Below are positions 27,959 through 35,222 of a stretch of 64,000 nt of DNA, piece after piece. A model generated the notes under the pieces. The model saw nothing but the letters and a program-made list of their open reading frames with translations, did not search any database and was not told where the DNA came from. The first letter of the stretch is position 1. Every line of letters starts with the position of its first letter. The stretch lies in contig JAUXPP010000142.1 in assembly GCA_030683705.1 (NCBI GenBank), positions 1 to 64,000 on the forward strand, read 5' to 3'. The DNA comes from Polaromonas sp. (GTDB taxonomy: Bacteria; Pseudomonadota; Gammaproteobacteria; Burkholderiales; Burkholderiaceae_C). The position numbers and the translations under genes were made by a program.

Positions 27959-28435
27959 ATGAAAGGCGACGCACAAGTCATCACCCACCTGCAGGCCCAG
28001 CTCAAGAACGAGCTGACCGCCATCAACCAGTACTTCCTGCACTACCGCATGTACAAGCACTGGGGCCTGGACAAGCTGGCCAAGAAGGAATACGAGGAGT
28101 CCATCGGCGAGATGAAACACGCCGACAAGCTGATGGACCGCATCTTCATGCTCGACGGCCTGCCGAACCTGCAGGACCTCGGCAAGCTGATGATCGGTGA
28201 GGACGTTCCCGAAGCGCTCAATTGCGACCTGCAGGCCGAAACCGGCGCGCAGGCCACCATCAAGGCCGGCATGGCCCACTGCGAAAGCGTGCGTGACTAT
28301 GTGTCGCGCGATTTGCTGCAAGGCATCCTCGACGACACCGAGGAACACATCGACTTCCTGGAAACCCAGATCGAGCTGATCAACAAGGTCGGCATCCAGA
28401 ACTACCTGCAAAGCCAGATGGGCGAACTGAGCTGA
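27959..28435 (+). CDS. bfr: Bacterioferritin
   Basis: 24-mer haem-containing iron store with ferroxidase centre. The 158-aa protein follows the E. coli Bfr pattern: MKGDAQVITHLQ, Glu18 (KNELTAINQYFLH), the E-M-K-H block around residues 51-54 with the haem-ligand methionine, PNLQDLGKLMIGEDV, and the EEHIDFLETQ ligands. AAGAGG precedes the ATG at 27959. It opens the iron island; its partner bfd is encoded 10 kb downstream. Confidence 0.96.
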   Translation: MKGDAQVITHLQAQLKNELTAINQYFLHYRMYKHWGLDKLAKKEYEESIGEMKHADKLMDRIFMLDGLPNLQDLGKLMIGEDVPEALNCDLQAETGAQATIKAGMAHCESVRDYVSRDLLQGILDDTEEHIDFLETQIELINKVGIQNYLQSQMGELS

Positions 28436-28464
28436 TTTCCGCCTGCGCTGCGGCGCACTGCTCC

Positions 28465-28490
28465 CGGCCCGCCGCCTGGCGGGCCGTTTT
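28465..28490 (+). terminator. Terminator after bfr
   Basis: CGGCCCGCC-GCCT-GGCGGGCCG followed by TTTT. Confidence 0.8.
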
Positions 28491-28583
28491 GTTTCCGGCC
28501 CGCAGCACGACGCCGATGCGGGCCACCCGGGCGGACACCGGCTCCAGCTTTTTTTCTCCGCCGCCCCCGTCCTCATCACTCAA

Positions 28584-28615
28584 ACGAGAATAATTCGCAT
28601 TTGTTGCGTTAAGAT
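28584..28615 (+). promoter_or_regulatory. Fur-box promoter of the siderophore receptor
   Basis: GAGAATAATTCGCATTT resembles a Fur box; TAAGAT at 28610-28615 is the probable -10. About 105 bases from here to the start codon are repeated, with changes, before the PepSY operon (from 30889). Confidence 0.65.
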
Positions 28616-28684
28616 GCCGCACCCGCGAGCCGACATGCCCAGCCATGTGAAGCCAGCCAGCAACCTGACTGGACCCTGCCTCAC

Positions 28685-30871
28685 ATGTCTACCCCATCCC
28701 GTTTCCTTGCATCAACAACCCCTTTGTCCCCCGTCAGCCGGGCGTCATCAGCTACTAAACTAATAGCAAAATTCAGCCTCACCCCGCTCGCGCTGTGTGC
28801 CGCGCAACTGGTCGGTGCCCAGGTCCTGCCGGACATCACCATACGCGCGGATACCGAACAGGGCTACTCCCCGGCCAGCAGCAGCAGCGCCACCAAAAGC
28901 AGCGCGCCGCTGCGCGATATTCCGCAAACCGTCAACGTGGTCCCCGGCCAGCTGCTGCGCGACCAGGCGGCGCGCTCCATGGAAGATGCGCTGCGCAACG
29001 TGCCCGGCGTGGCGGCCAGCCATGGCGATGGCCAGCGCGACCAGGTGATGATCCGCGGCTTCACGGCGATTGCCGACCAGTTTTCCGACGGCCTGCGCGA
29101 TGACGCCCTGTACTTCCGCGACCTGTCCAACGTCGAGCGCGTCGAGGTGCTCAAGGGCCCTTCTGCCGTGCTGTACGGCCGGGGTTCCTCGGGCGGCCTG
29201 ATCAACCGCATCACCAAAAAACCGAAATTCGGCGAAACCTCGGGCGAGGCCGCGCTGATCCTGGGCAGCAACCAGCTCAGGCGCGTGGAAGCCGACGTGA
29301 ACCTGCCGCTGGGTGAAGCCGCGGCCTTCCGCCTGAACGCGGCGCGCGAGGACTCCGGCAGCTACCGCGACCAGCAATTCGTGGACCGCTACAGCTTTGC
29401 GCCGTCGCTGGCGCTCAAATTCAGCAGCCAGACGTCGCTGTTGCTGCAATACACCAGGGCGCGCGACCAGCGTGTGACGGACTTCGGCATCCCGGCACTC
29501 AACGGCCGCCCGGTGGATGTGCCCGCCGGCACCTACTACGGCTCGGGCAATGCCCGGCGCGACGACACCAGCACCAGCCGGGTCGACACCTACACCGCCA
29601 CCCTGAACCACAGCTTCAACGATGTGTTGAGCGTGCGCAACACCACGCGCTACTACAGCTACGAGCTGGACCGTTACAACACCCTGCCCAGCGGCACAAC
29701 CGACCCGGTGGCGCTGACCATCGGGCTGACCCGCAGCGCCGTCTTCCGCGACGAATCCGGCTGGTTCAACCAGACCGATGTCACCTACAAAAACACGCTG
29801 GGCGGCCTCAAGCAGGAATGGCTGTTCGGCCTGGAAATGGGCCAGCAGAAGCGCCGCTCCGAATCGATCTCGGCCGGCAACGTGGCGCGCGTGTCCATCT
29901 TCAACCCGGGCCTGGTGGCGGTACCGGCATTCAGCGCAGCCAACCTGGCTGCCGACAGCGCCATCCCCAACCACACCACCCAGGATGTGCTGGGGGTGTA
30001 CCTGCAGGACCAGGTCACGCTGGCGAAAAACTGGAAGGTGCTGGCAGGCATACGCTACGACGAGTTCAAGCAGTCCACCACCTTCGAGCGCAAGCTCGCG
30101 CCGCTGGCCCGCACCGACCGCAGCTTCAGCCCGCGCGCCGGCCTGGTGTGGCAGCCCACCGAGGCGCAGTCGCATTACCTCTCGTACAGCCGCTCGTTCC
30201 AGCCCTCGGCCGAGACCTTCGCCCTGGCCGGCAGCAATGTGGGCAACGAGCCGGAAATCACCCGCAACGTCGAGATCGGCAGCAAGCTCGGTTTCCTGGA
30301 CGGCGCGCTCAGCGTCACGGCCGCCCTGTTCAACTTGCAGCGCAGCAACATCAAGAACACCGACCCGGCCAACCCCAGCCAGCAGATCAACGTGGGCACG
30401 CAGCGCACCAACGGGCTGGAACTCACGGCCAGCGGCCGCCTGCCGGGCCGCTGGGACGTGAGCGCGGGTTACGCCTACCTGGACGGCAAAATGGTGGAGT
30501 CCGTGGCACGCGTCAGCTCGCTGCAGTTGCCGGTCGTTTCGGTGCCGTCGCTGGGCAAGGTGCCGGCGCTGACGCCACGCCACTCGGCCTCGTTCTGGGC
30601 CATGAAAGACCTGGGCAAGGGCTTCAGCCTGGGTGGCGGCCTCAACTACGTGGGCGAACGTTTCGCTTCGCTGACCAACCTCGTCGTCCTGCCGGCTTAC
30701 CTGACCGGTGACCTCGCCGGCAGCTACCGGACCGGCCGCTACGAATTCGGCGTGAACATCAAAAACGTCACCGACAAAAAATACATCGTCTCCAGCCACG
30801 GCAGCAACGACAACCTGATTCTGCCGGGCGCGCCGCGTGAGTTGCAGCTGAGCATGCGCGTCAGATTCTGA
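28685..30871 (+). CDS. TonB-dependent siderophore receptor
   Basis: Outer-membrane gated channel for ferric siderophores (TIGR01783-type, closest in style to catecholate receptors such as Fiu). The 728-aa protein has a long signal region, a plug domain (SAPLRDIPQTVNVVPGQLLRDQ; VERVEVLKGPSAVLYGRGSSGGLINRITKKP) and a 22-strand barrel ending in aromatic F (SMRVRF). Within the signal region, SATKLIAKF is encoded by a copy of the dispersed palindromic element. Energised by the TonB-ExbBD system encoded downstream. Confidence 0.93.
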   Translation: MSTPSRFLASTTPLSPVSRASSATKLIAKFSLTPLALCAAQLVGAQVLPDITIRADTEQGYSPASSSSATKSSAPLRDIPQTVNVVPGQLLRDQAARSMEDALRNVPGVAASHGDGQRDQVMIRGFTAIADQFSDGLRDDALYFRDLSNVERVEVLKGPSAVLYGRGSSGGLINRITKKPKFGETSGEAALILGSNQLRRVEADVNLPLGEAAAFRLNAAREDSGSYRDQQFVDRYSFAPSLALKFSSQTSLLLQYTRARDQRVTDFGIPALNGRPVDVPAGTYYGSGNARRDDTSTSRVDTYTATLNHSFNDVLSVRNTTRYYSYELDRYNTLPSGTTDPVALTIGLTRSAVFRDESGWFNQTDVTYKNTLGGLKQEWLFGLEMGQQKRRSESISAGNVARVSIFNPGLVAVPAFSAANLAADSAIPNHTTQDVLGVYLQDQVTLAKNWKVLAGIRYDEFKQSTTFERKLAPLARTDRSFSPRAGLVWQPTEAQSHYLSYSRSFQPSAETFALAGSNVGNEPEITRNVEIGSKLGFLDGALSVTAALFNLQRSNIKNTDPANPSQQINVGTQRTNGLELTASGRLPGRWDVSAGYAYLDGKMVESVARVSSLQLPVVSVPSLGKVPALTPRHSASFWAMKDLGKGFSLGGGLNYVGERFASLTNLVVLPAYLTGDLAGSYRTGRYEFGVNIKNVTDKKYIVSSHGSNDNLILPGAPRELQLSMRVRF
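28750..28770. repeat. Dispersed palindromic element, copy 4 (inside siderophore receptor)
   Basis: AGCTACTAAACTAATAGCAAA, in frame within the signal region of the receptor gene; a short, somewhat diverged core. Confidence 0.5.
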
Positions 30872-30872
30872 T

Positions 30873-30891
30873 GAGGGAAAGGATTTCCCTC
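30873..30891 (+). terminator. Hairpin after the siderophore receptor
   Basis: GAGGGAAA/TTTCCCTC stem two bases after the stop; it lacks a T-run, so it may only weaken read-through into the PepSY operon. Confidence 0.4.
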
Positions 30892-30894
30892 AAA

Positions 30895-30924
30895 CGCGAA
30901 TAATTCTCATTATTGCGTTAAGAT
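30895..30924 (+). promoter_or_regulatory. Fur-box promoter of the PepSY operon
   Basis: GCGAATAATTCTCATTATTGCG resembles a Fur box and TAAGAT (30919-30924) the -10. It is the second copy of the promoter and leader at 28578-28690. Confidence 0.65.
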
Positions 30925-31021
30925 ACCGCACCCGCCAGCCGACGCCTTTGCCGCGTGAAGCCAGCCAGCAACCTTGCCTGAGCCTGTGTTTCACCATGCC
31001 TGCCTTTTTTCCCGCTTCACA

Positions 31022-31081
31022 GCCAAAAGCGTCTCCAGCCCCCATCTATCCTGCGTGGGCAGCTAGCAAATTTGTAGCAAA
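31022..31081. repeat. Dispersed palindromic element, copy 5
   Basis: Long form: GTCTCCAGCCC block, CTGCGTGGGCAGCTAG and TTTGTAGCAAA, in the leader of the PepSY operon. Confidence 0.55.
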
Positions 31082-31133
31082 CCGCGTCTTCAGCCGACCC
31101 GGCAGTTGCAGTGCGCAGCTGCGGACTTGAGCC

Positions 31134-32282
31134 ATGTTGAGCGCCACCCACATCCGCCGCTGGTCCTGGGTCCACAAATGGTCCAGCCTGGTCTGTACCG
31201 TTTTCATGCTGCTGCTGTGTATCACCGGCCTGCCGCTGATCTTCCACCATGAAATCGGCCACCTGCTGGGCACCGAGGTCGAGGCGCCGGCCATGCCCGC
31301 CAACACGCCGCGCGCCAGCCTGGACCGCGTGATCGCCACGGCGAAAGCACTGCATCCGGACCGTGTGGTGCAGTTCGTGTCGCAGCCGGAGGACGATGAC
31401 GGCCTGTGGTTCGTCACGCTGACGCCGACGCCCGAACCCACCGACGACTTCAAGTCGGTCGCCGTCGATGCGCGCACCGCCGCCGTGCTGGCCCAGCCGA
31501 AGTTCGACGAAGGCTTCATGTATGTGATGTTCAAGCTGCATGTGGACCTGTTCGCCGGCCTGCCCGGCAAACTCTTCCTCGGCTTCATGGGCCTGCTGAT
31601 GCTGGTGGCGATTGTGTCGGGCGTGGTGCTGTATGCGCCCTTCATGCGCAAGCTCGATTTCGGCACGGTGCGGCGCGCGCGCCAGCCGCGCCTGAAGTGG
31701 CTGGACCTGCACAACCTGCTGGGCATCGTGACCCTGGTCTGGGCCTTCACCGTGGGTGCCACCGGCATGATCAACACCTGGGCCGACCTGATCGTCAAGT
31801 ACTGGCAGCACGACCAGCTCAGCACGCTGCTGGCGCCTTACCAGGGCCAGCCGCCGGTGCCGCCGGCCGAACGCGGCTCGCTGCAGGCCGCGCTGGACAG
31901 CGCGCTGGCCGCCGCGCCCGGCAACAAGCTGTCTTTCATTGCCTTTCCAGGCACGGCGTTTTCCAGCCCGCACCACAACACGGTGTTCCTGCGCGGCAAC
32001 ACCGCGCTGACCTCGCGCCTGCTGACACCGGTGCTGGTCGATGCGCGCAGCGGTGCAATCACGGCAAAGCCCGACCTGCCCTGGTACCTGACCGCGCTGC
32101 TGGTGTCGCAACCGCTGCACTTCGGCGACTACGGCGGCCTGCCGATGCAAATCCTCTGGGCCCTGCTCGACATCGCCACCATCATCGTGCTGGGCAGCGG
32201 CCTCTATTTGTGGGTCAAGCGCGGCCAGCCGCAAAGCCTGGCGCAGGAAGCCGGCGCCGCCTTGCCGGGGGCCGCGCGATGA
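31134..32282 (+). CDS. PepSY-associated transmembrane protein 1
   Basis: Inner-membrane protein (382 aa) of the PepSY-TM family, which includes siderophore-linked iron reductases such as FoxB. I see four membrane helices: SSLVCTVFMLLLCITGLPLIF, FLGFMGLLMLVAIVSGVVLYAP, LLGIVTLVWAFTVGATGM and a C-terminal ILWALLDIATIIVLGSGLYLWV, with conserved histidines (HKW, LHVDLF, LHNLLG) that could carry haem. Start of a five-gene overlapping operon under a Fur-type promoter; probable role in reducing ferric siderophore in the periplasm. Confidence 0.85.
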   Translation: MLSATHIRRWSWVHKWSSLVCTVFMLLLCITGLPLIFHHEIGHLLGTEVEAPAMPANTPRASLDRVIATAKALHPDRVVQFVSQPEDDDGLWFVTLTPTPEPTDDFKSVAVDARTAAVLAQPKFDEGFMYVMFKLHVDLFAGLPGKLFLGFMGLLMLVAIVSGVVLYAPFMRKLDFGTVRRARQPRLKWLDLHNLLGIVTLVWAFTVGATGMINTWADLIVKYWQHDQLSTLLAPYQGQPPVPPAERGSLQAALDSALAAAPGNKLSFIAFPGTAFSSPHHNTVFLRGNTALTSRLLTPVLVDARSGAITAKPDLPWYLTALLVSQPLHFGDYGGLPMQILWALLDIATIIVLGSGLYLWVKRGQPQSLAQEAGAALPGAAR

Positions 32283-32464
32283 GGCCGGGCTTCTGGCCAC
32301 TCTGGGGCTGGCCCATCGCTTTCGGCCTGCTCAGCGCCACCGGCCTGCTCAGCGCCCTGTTCTCCGACGGCTGGGGCGATGCCTGGTCCTGGCTGGCGCT
32401 GGGCCTGCCGGTGCTGGCCATGGCCTGGTTCTCGTGGCGTCCGCGCCAGGCCGGCGGCCGATGA
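32279..32464 (+). CDS. 61-aa membrane protein in the PepSY operon
   Basis: Small Trp-rich protein (MRPGFWPLWGWPIAFGLLSATG) with two hydrophobic helices. ATGA overlaps at both ends, with PepSY 1 upstream and DUF3649 downstream, are strong evidence that it is translated. The track shows it only as the tail of a frame-shadow ORF. Function unknown; probably a subunit or assembly factor of the same membrane system. Confidence 0.8.
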   Translation: MRPGFWPLWGWPIAFGLLSATGLLSALFSDGWGDAWSWLALGLPVLAMAWFSWRPRQAGGR

Positions 32465-32880
32465 ATCCCGCGACCAGGAACGCAAACATGCGCAGCACCG
32501 CTATCCCTATCGACAACACACCCGATTCCGCGCCATCCCCTGATGCCGACGCCGACGGCTACAGCCGGCACGGCTGGCTGCCGCGCGGCAACGCCGCCCT
32601 GATGTACCGGCTGGGCGTGGCCTCACGCGCCATCGCCGCCATCGTGGGCGGCTACGCGCTGTCGGCGCTGGTGGCCACGGTGTCGGCGATTTATTTTCCC
32701 GGTACACGCGCCGAAGCCGCGATCTTCGGCATGTTGCTGTCCTTCGTGATCTACACCGTGGCGGTGATGTGGGTGTTTGCGGTGCGCAGCGCCTGGCGCG
32801 CCTGGCTGGGCCTGCTGCTGCCTTCGATTCCGCTGGCGCTTGCCGTTCTTGTCCACCTGTATCTGCGGAGCGCGCCATGA
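32461..32880 (+). CDS. DUF3649-family membrane protein
   Basis: 139-aa protein with a polar N-terminus of about 45 residues and three hydrophobic helices (YRLGVASRAIAAIVGGYALSALV, AEAAIFGMLLSFVIYTVAVMWVF, LGLLLPSIPLALAVLVHLYL). This pattern and its position before a PepSY protein fit DUF3649, found in siderophore-uptake operons. The ATG overlaps the 61-aa gene stop. Confidence 0.8.
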   Translation: MNPATRNANMRSTAIPIDNTPDSAPSPDADADGYSRHGWLPRGNAALMYRLGVASRAIAAIVGGYALSALVATVSAIYFPGTRAEAAIFGMLLSFVIYTVAVMWVFAVRSAWRAWLGLLLPSIPLALAVLVHLYLRSAP

Positions 32881-34517
32881 AAGAGGGTTTTCGCCAGTCG
32901 ATGAACTGGGTCCACACCTGGAGCGGCCTGCTGGTCGGCTGGGTGCTGTTCATGGTGTTTGCGGCAGGCACCGCCTCGTATTACCGCGACGAGATCAGCT
33001 TCTGGATGAAGCCCGAGCTGCACCAGGCCAGCCTGGGACTGCCGCCGCAGGCCGAGATCGTCAGCCACACCGTCGCCGCGCTGCAGCAGCGCGCGCCCAA
33101 CAGCCAGCGCTGGTTCATCACCCTGCCCACAGCACGCGAGCCCGGCGTGCGCGCCAGCTGGTCGGCCGCGCCGCTCGCCAGGGGCGCGACCGAGCCGCCG
33201 CTGGAGCCCGGTATCACGCGCCGCGGCCGCTTCTACAGCGCCGTGCTGGACCCGGCCAGCGGCAAACCGCTGGCAGGTGCCCGCGAGACGCGCGGCGGCG
33301 AGTTTTTTTACCGCCTGCACTTCGACCTGCACTACATGCCGGCGGTCTGGGCGCGCTGGATCATCGGCTTTTGCGCGATGTTCATGCTGGTGGCCATCGT
33401 CACCGGCATCGTCACGCACAGACGCATCTTTGCGGACTTCTTCACCTTCCGCCCGAAAAAAGGCCAGCGCAGCTGGCTGGACGCGCACAACGCCACGGCC
33501 GTGCTGGCCCTGCCCTATCACCTGATGATCACCTACACCGGGCTGGTGACCTTGATGCTGATGTACATGCCCTTCGGTCCGCAGCTCACTTACAAGGGCG
33601 ACCCGCAGGCCTTCAGCGCCGAGGTGTTCCCGGCCAGCGGGCGCGACCCCAAGCCCTCGGGCATCGCCGCGCCGCTGACGCCGATCGCGCCGCTGGTCGC
33701 CCAGGCGCAGCAGCGCTGGGGCGAAGGCGGCCTGGGCCGCATCACCGTGAGCAACCCCGGCGATGCGGTGGCCACCATCACCTTGTCACGCCGGGCCGAC
33801 CGGGACATGTCGTCGGTACAGCCCGCGATGATCTTCAACGGCAGCAGCGGCCAGCTGCTCAGCGAGGTGGGCGAGGCGCCCGGCGCGGTCCTCGCCACCC
33901 GCAGCGTGTTGTACGGCCTGCACCAGGGTCGTTTCGCCGACCCGCTGCTGCGGGTGCTGTTTTTTGTGTCGGGGCTGGCCGGCTGCGTGATGGTGGCCAC
34001 CGGCTTGCTGCTGTGGGCCGTGAAGGAGCGCAACAAATACGCCAAGGTCGTGGCCAAAGGCGGGCGTGTCGGCTGGGGCTCGCGCCTGGTCGATGGGCTC
34101 AACGTCGGGGCCATCGCCGGGCTGATGATCGCGATTCCGGCCTTCTTCTGGACCAACCGGCTGCTGCCGGTGGGCATGGCGGCGCGCGGGCAGGCCGAGA
34201 TCGACCTGTTTTTCGGCGCCTGGGCCGTGGCCGCCATCGCCGGCCTGGCCTGGCCGACGCGGCGCATGTGGATGGTTCAGTTGGGTACCGCGGCGTTGTT
34301 GTTCGGCGCCATCCCGCTGCTGAACGCCGTCACCACGGCCACCCACCTGGGCGTGTCCGTCCCGGCAGGCCTGTGGGCAGTGGCCGGTGTCGACCTCGGC
34401 TGCCTGGCCCTGGGCGCAGCGCTGCTGGCCTGCGTGGGGTGGCTGGCGCGGCGCCAGCCGGCGCTGAAGGCGCAACGCGCGGCGCCAGCCGGCCTGAACC
34501 GGGAGCCTGCGCTGTGA
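32877..34517 (+). CDS. PepSY-associated transmembrane protein 2
   Basis: 546-aa inner-membrane protein. MNWVHTWSGLLVGWVLFMVFAAGTASYYRDEI is the typical first helix; further helices with conserved His (HFDLHYMP, ITYTGLVTLML) and a C-terminal multi-helix part follow. Likely a ferric-siderophore reductase or related electron-transfer protein. The ATG overlaps the DUF3649 stop; the DUF3325 gene overlaps its own stop. Confidence 0.87.
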   Translation: MKEGFRQSMNWVHTWSGLLVGWVLFMVFAAGTASYYRDEISFWMKPELHQASLGLPPQAEIVSHTVAALQQRAPNSQRWFITLPTAREPGVRASWSAAPLARGATEPPLEPGITRRGRFYSAVLDPASGKPLAGARETRGGEFFYRLHFDLHYMPAVWARWIIGFCAMFMLVAIVTGIVTHRRIFADFFTFRPKKGQRSWLDAHNATAVLALPYHLMITYTGLVTLMLMYMPFGPQLTYKGDPQAFSAEVFPASGRDPKPSGIAAPLTPIAPLVAQAQQRWGEGGLGRITVSNPGDAVATITLSRRADRDMSSVQPAMIFNGSSGQLLSEVGEAPGAVLATRSVLYGLHQGRFADPLLRVLFFVSGLAGCVMVATGLLLWAVKERNKYAKVVAKGGRVGWGSRLVDGLNVGAIAGLMIAIPAFFWTNRLLPVGMAARGQAEIDLFFGAWAVAAIAGLAWPTRRMWMVQLGTAALLFGAIPLLNAVTTATHLGVSVPAGLWAVAGVDLGCLALGAALLACVGWLARRQPALKAQRAAPAGLNREPAL

Positions 34518-34870
34518 GCGCCTGGCCCATGGCCGTCACCGCCTGGTGCACGGCGTTTTCCGGCTTCGCCGCCTTGAGCCTGGCGATGGACCGCCACCAT
34601 GAAGACAGTTACGGCCGCGGCAGCTCGCCCGGCGCGCGCCGGCCCTGGCTGCGCAGCGCCGGCACGCTGGCACTGCTGCTGTCGCTGGCGGCCTGCCTGG
34701 CGATCAAGGGACCGGCCCAGGGCTGGGTCTTGTGGCTGGGCGTGCTGACCGCTGGCGCGCTGGGGGTGGTGGGCGTGCTCAGTTATGCGCCGCGCCGCGC
34801 GGCAGGCCTGGCAGCGCTGGCCGGCGCGTTGGCGGCGATCACGGCCCTGTTGTCGCCGCTGGGCATATGA
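34514..34870 (+). CDS. DUF3325-family membrane protein
   Basis: 118-aa protein with about three to four hydrophobic helices and the family feature FAALSLAMDRHHEDSYGR. The GTG start overlaps the PepSY 2 stop as GTGA. Last gene of the operon; DUF3649-PepSY-DUF3325 is a recurring set next to siderophore receptors. Visible in the track only as the end of a shadow ORF. Confidence 0.8.
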   Translation: MSAWPMAVTAWCTAFSGFAALSLAMDRHHEDSYGRGSSPGARRPWLRSAGTLALLLSLAACLAIKGPAQGWVLWLGVLTAGALGVVGVLSYAPRRAAGLAALAGALAAITALLSPLGI

Positions 34871-34910
34871 CCCCCTTCCGGAATCCCCGCACTACCGACG
34901 AAAAAGAACC

Positions 34911-35222
34911 ATGTCCCTCATCAAGATCCCAGGCCCGGGTTTGCATGCCCCACCCGCACCCATGACCCCTGCCACCATGCCGCTGACCGACCTGGCGCCC
35001 AACCGGGCCAGCACCATCGTGAGCCTCAGCGCAGCGCAAGGTGAAGACGGCAGTTCCAGCCTGCTGCAACGTCTGGCCGAACTCGGCTTCATGACCGGCG
35101 AAACCATCAGTGTGTTGCGGCGCGGCCCCGGTGGGCGCGAACCAATCGCGGTGCAAGTCGGTGACACCCTGTTCGCGCTGCGCCACCACGAGGCGAGCTG
35201 CATCCAGGTGAGCGCAGCATGA
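34911..35222 (+). CDS. feoA: Ferrous iron transport protein FeoA
   Basis: SH3-fold cytosolic partner of FeoB. The 103-aa protein has the usual LLQRLAELGFMTGETISVLRRGPGGREPIAVQVGDTLFALR core preceded by an extra N-terminus of about 40 residues. Its stop overlaps the feoB start (ATGA). Confidence 0.92.
   Translation: MSLIKIPGPGLHAPPAPMTPATMPLTDLAPNRASTIVSLSAAQGEDGSSSLLQRLAELGFMTGETISVLRRGPGGREPIAVQVGDTLFALRHHEASCIQVSAA

Noticed and set aside
25500-27974. 824-aa minus-strand ORF opposite ahpC and ahpF
   Set aside because: It runs antisense through both reductase genes, has no ribosome site or recognisable domain, and reflects high-GC codon bias.
28760-30799. 679-aa minus-strand ORF opposite the siderophore receptor
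   Set aside because: Shadow ORF; the plus-strand receptor has full plug and barrel signatures.
30996-31130. 44-aa ORF in the PepSY-operon leader (MPAFFPASQPKAS...)
   Set aside because: It starts where the duplicated leader of the receptor gene would begin translation, but most of it is the palindromic element and it has no clear ribosome site; a leader peptide is possible but unsupported.
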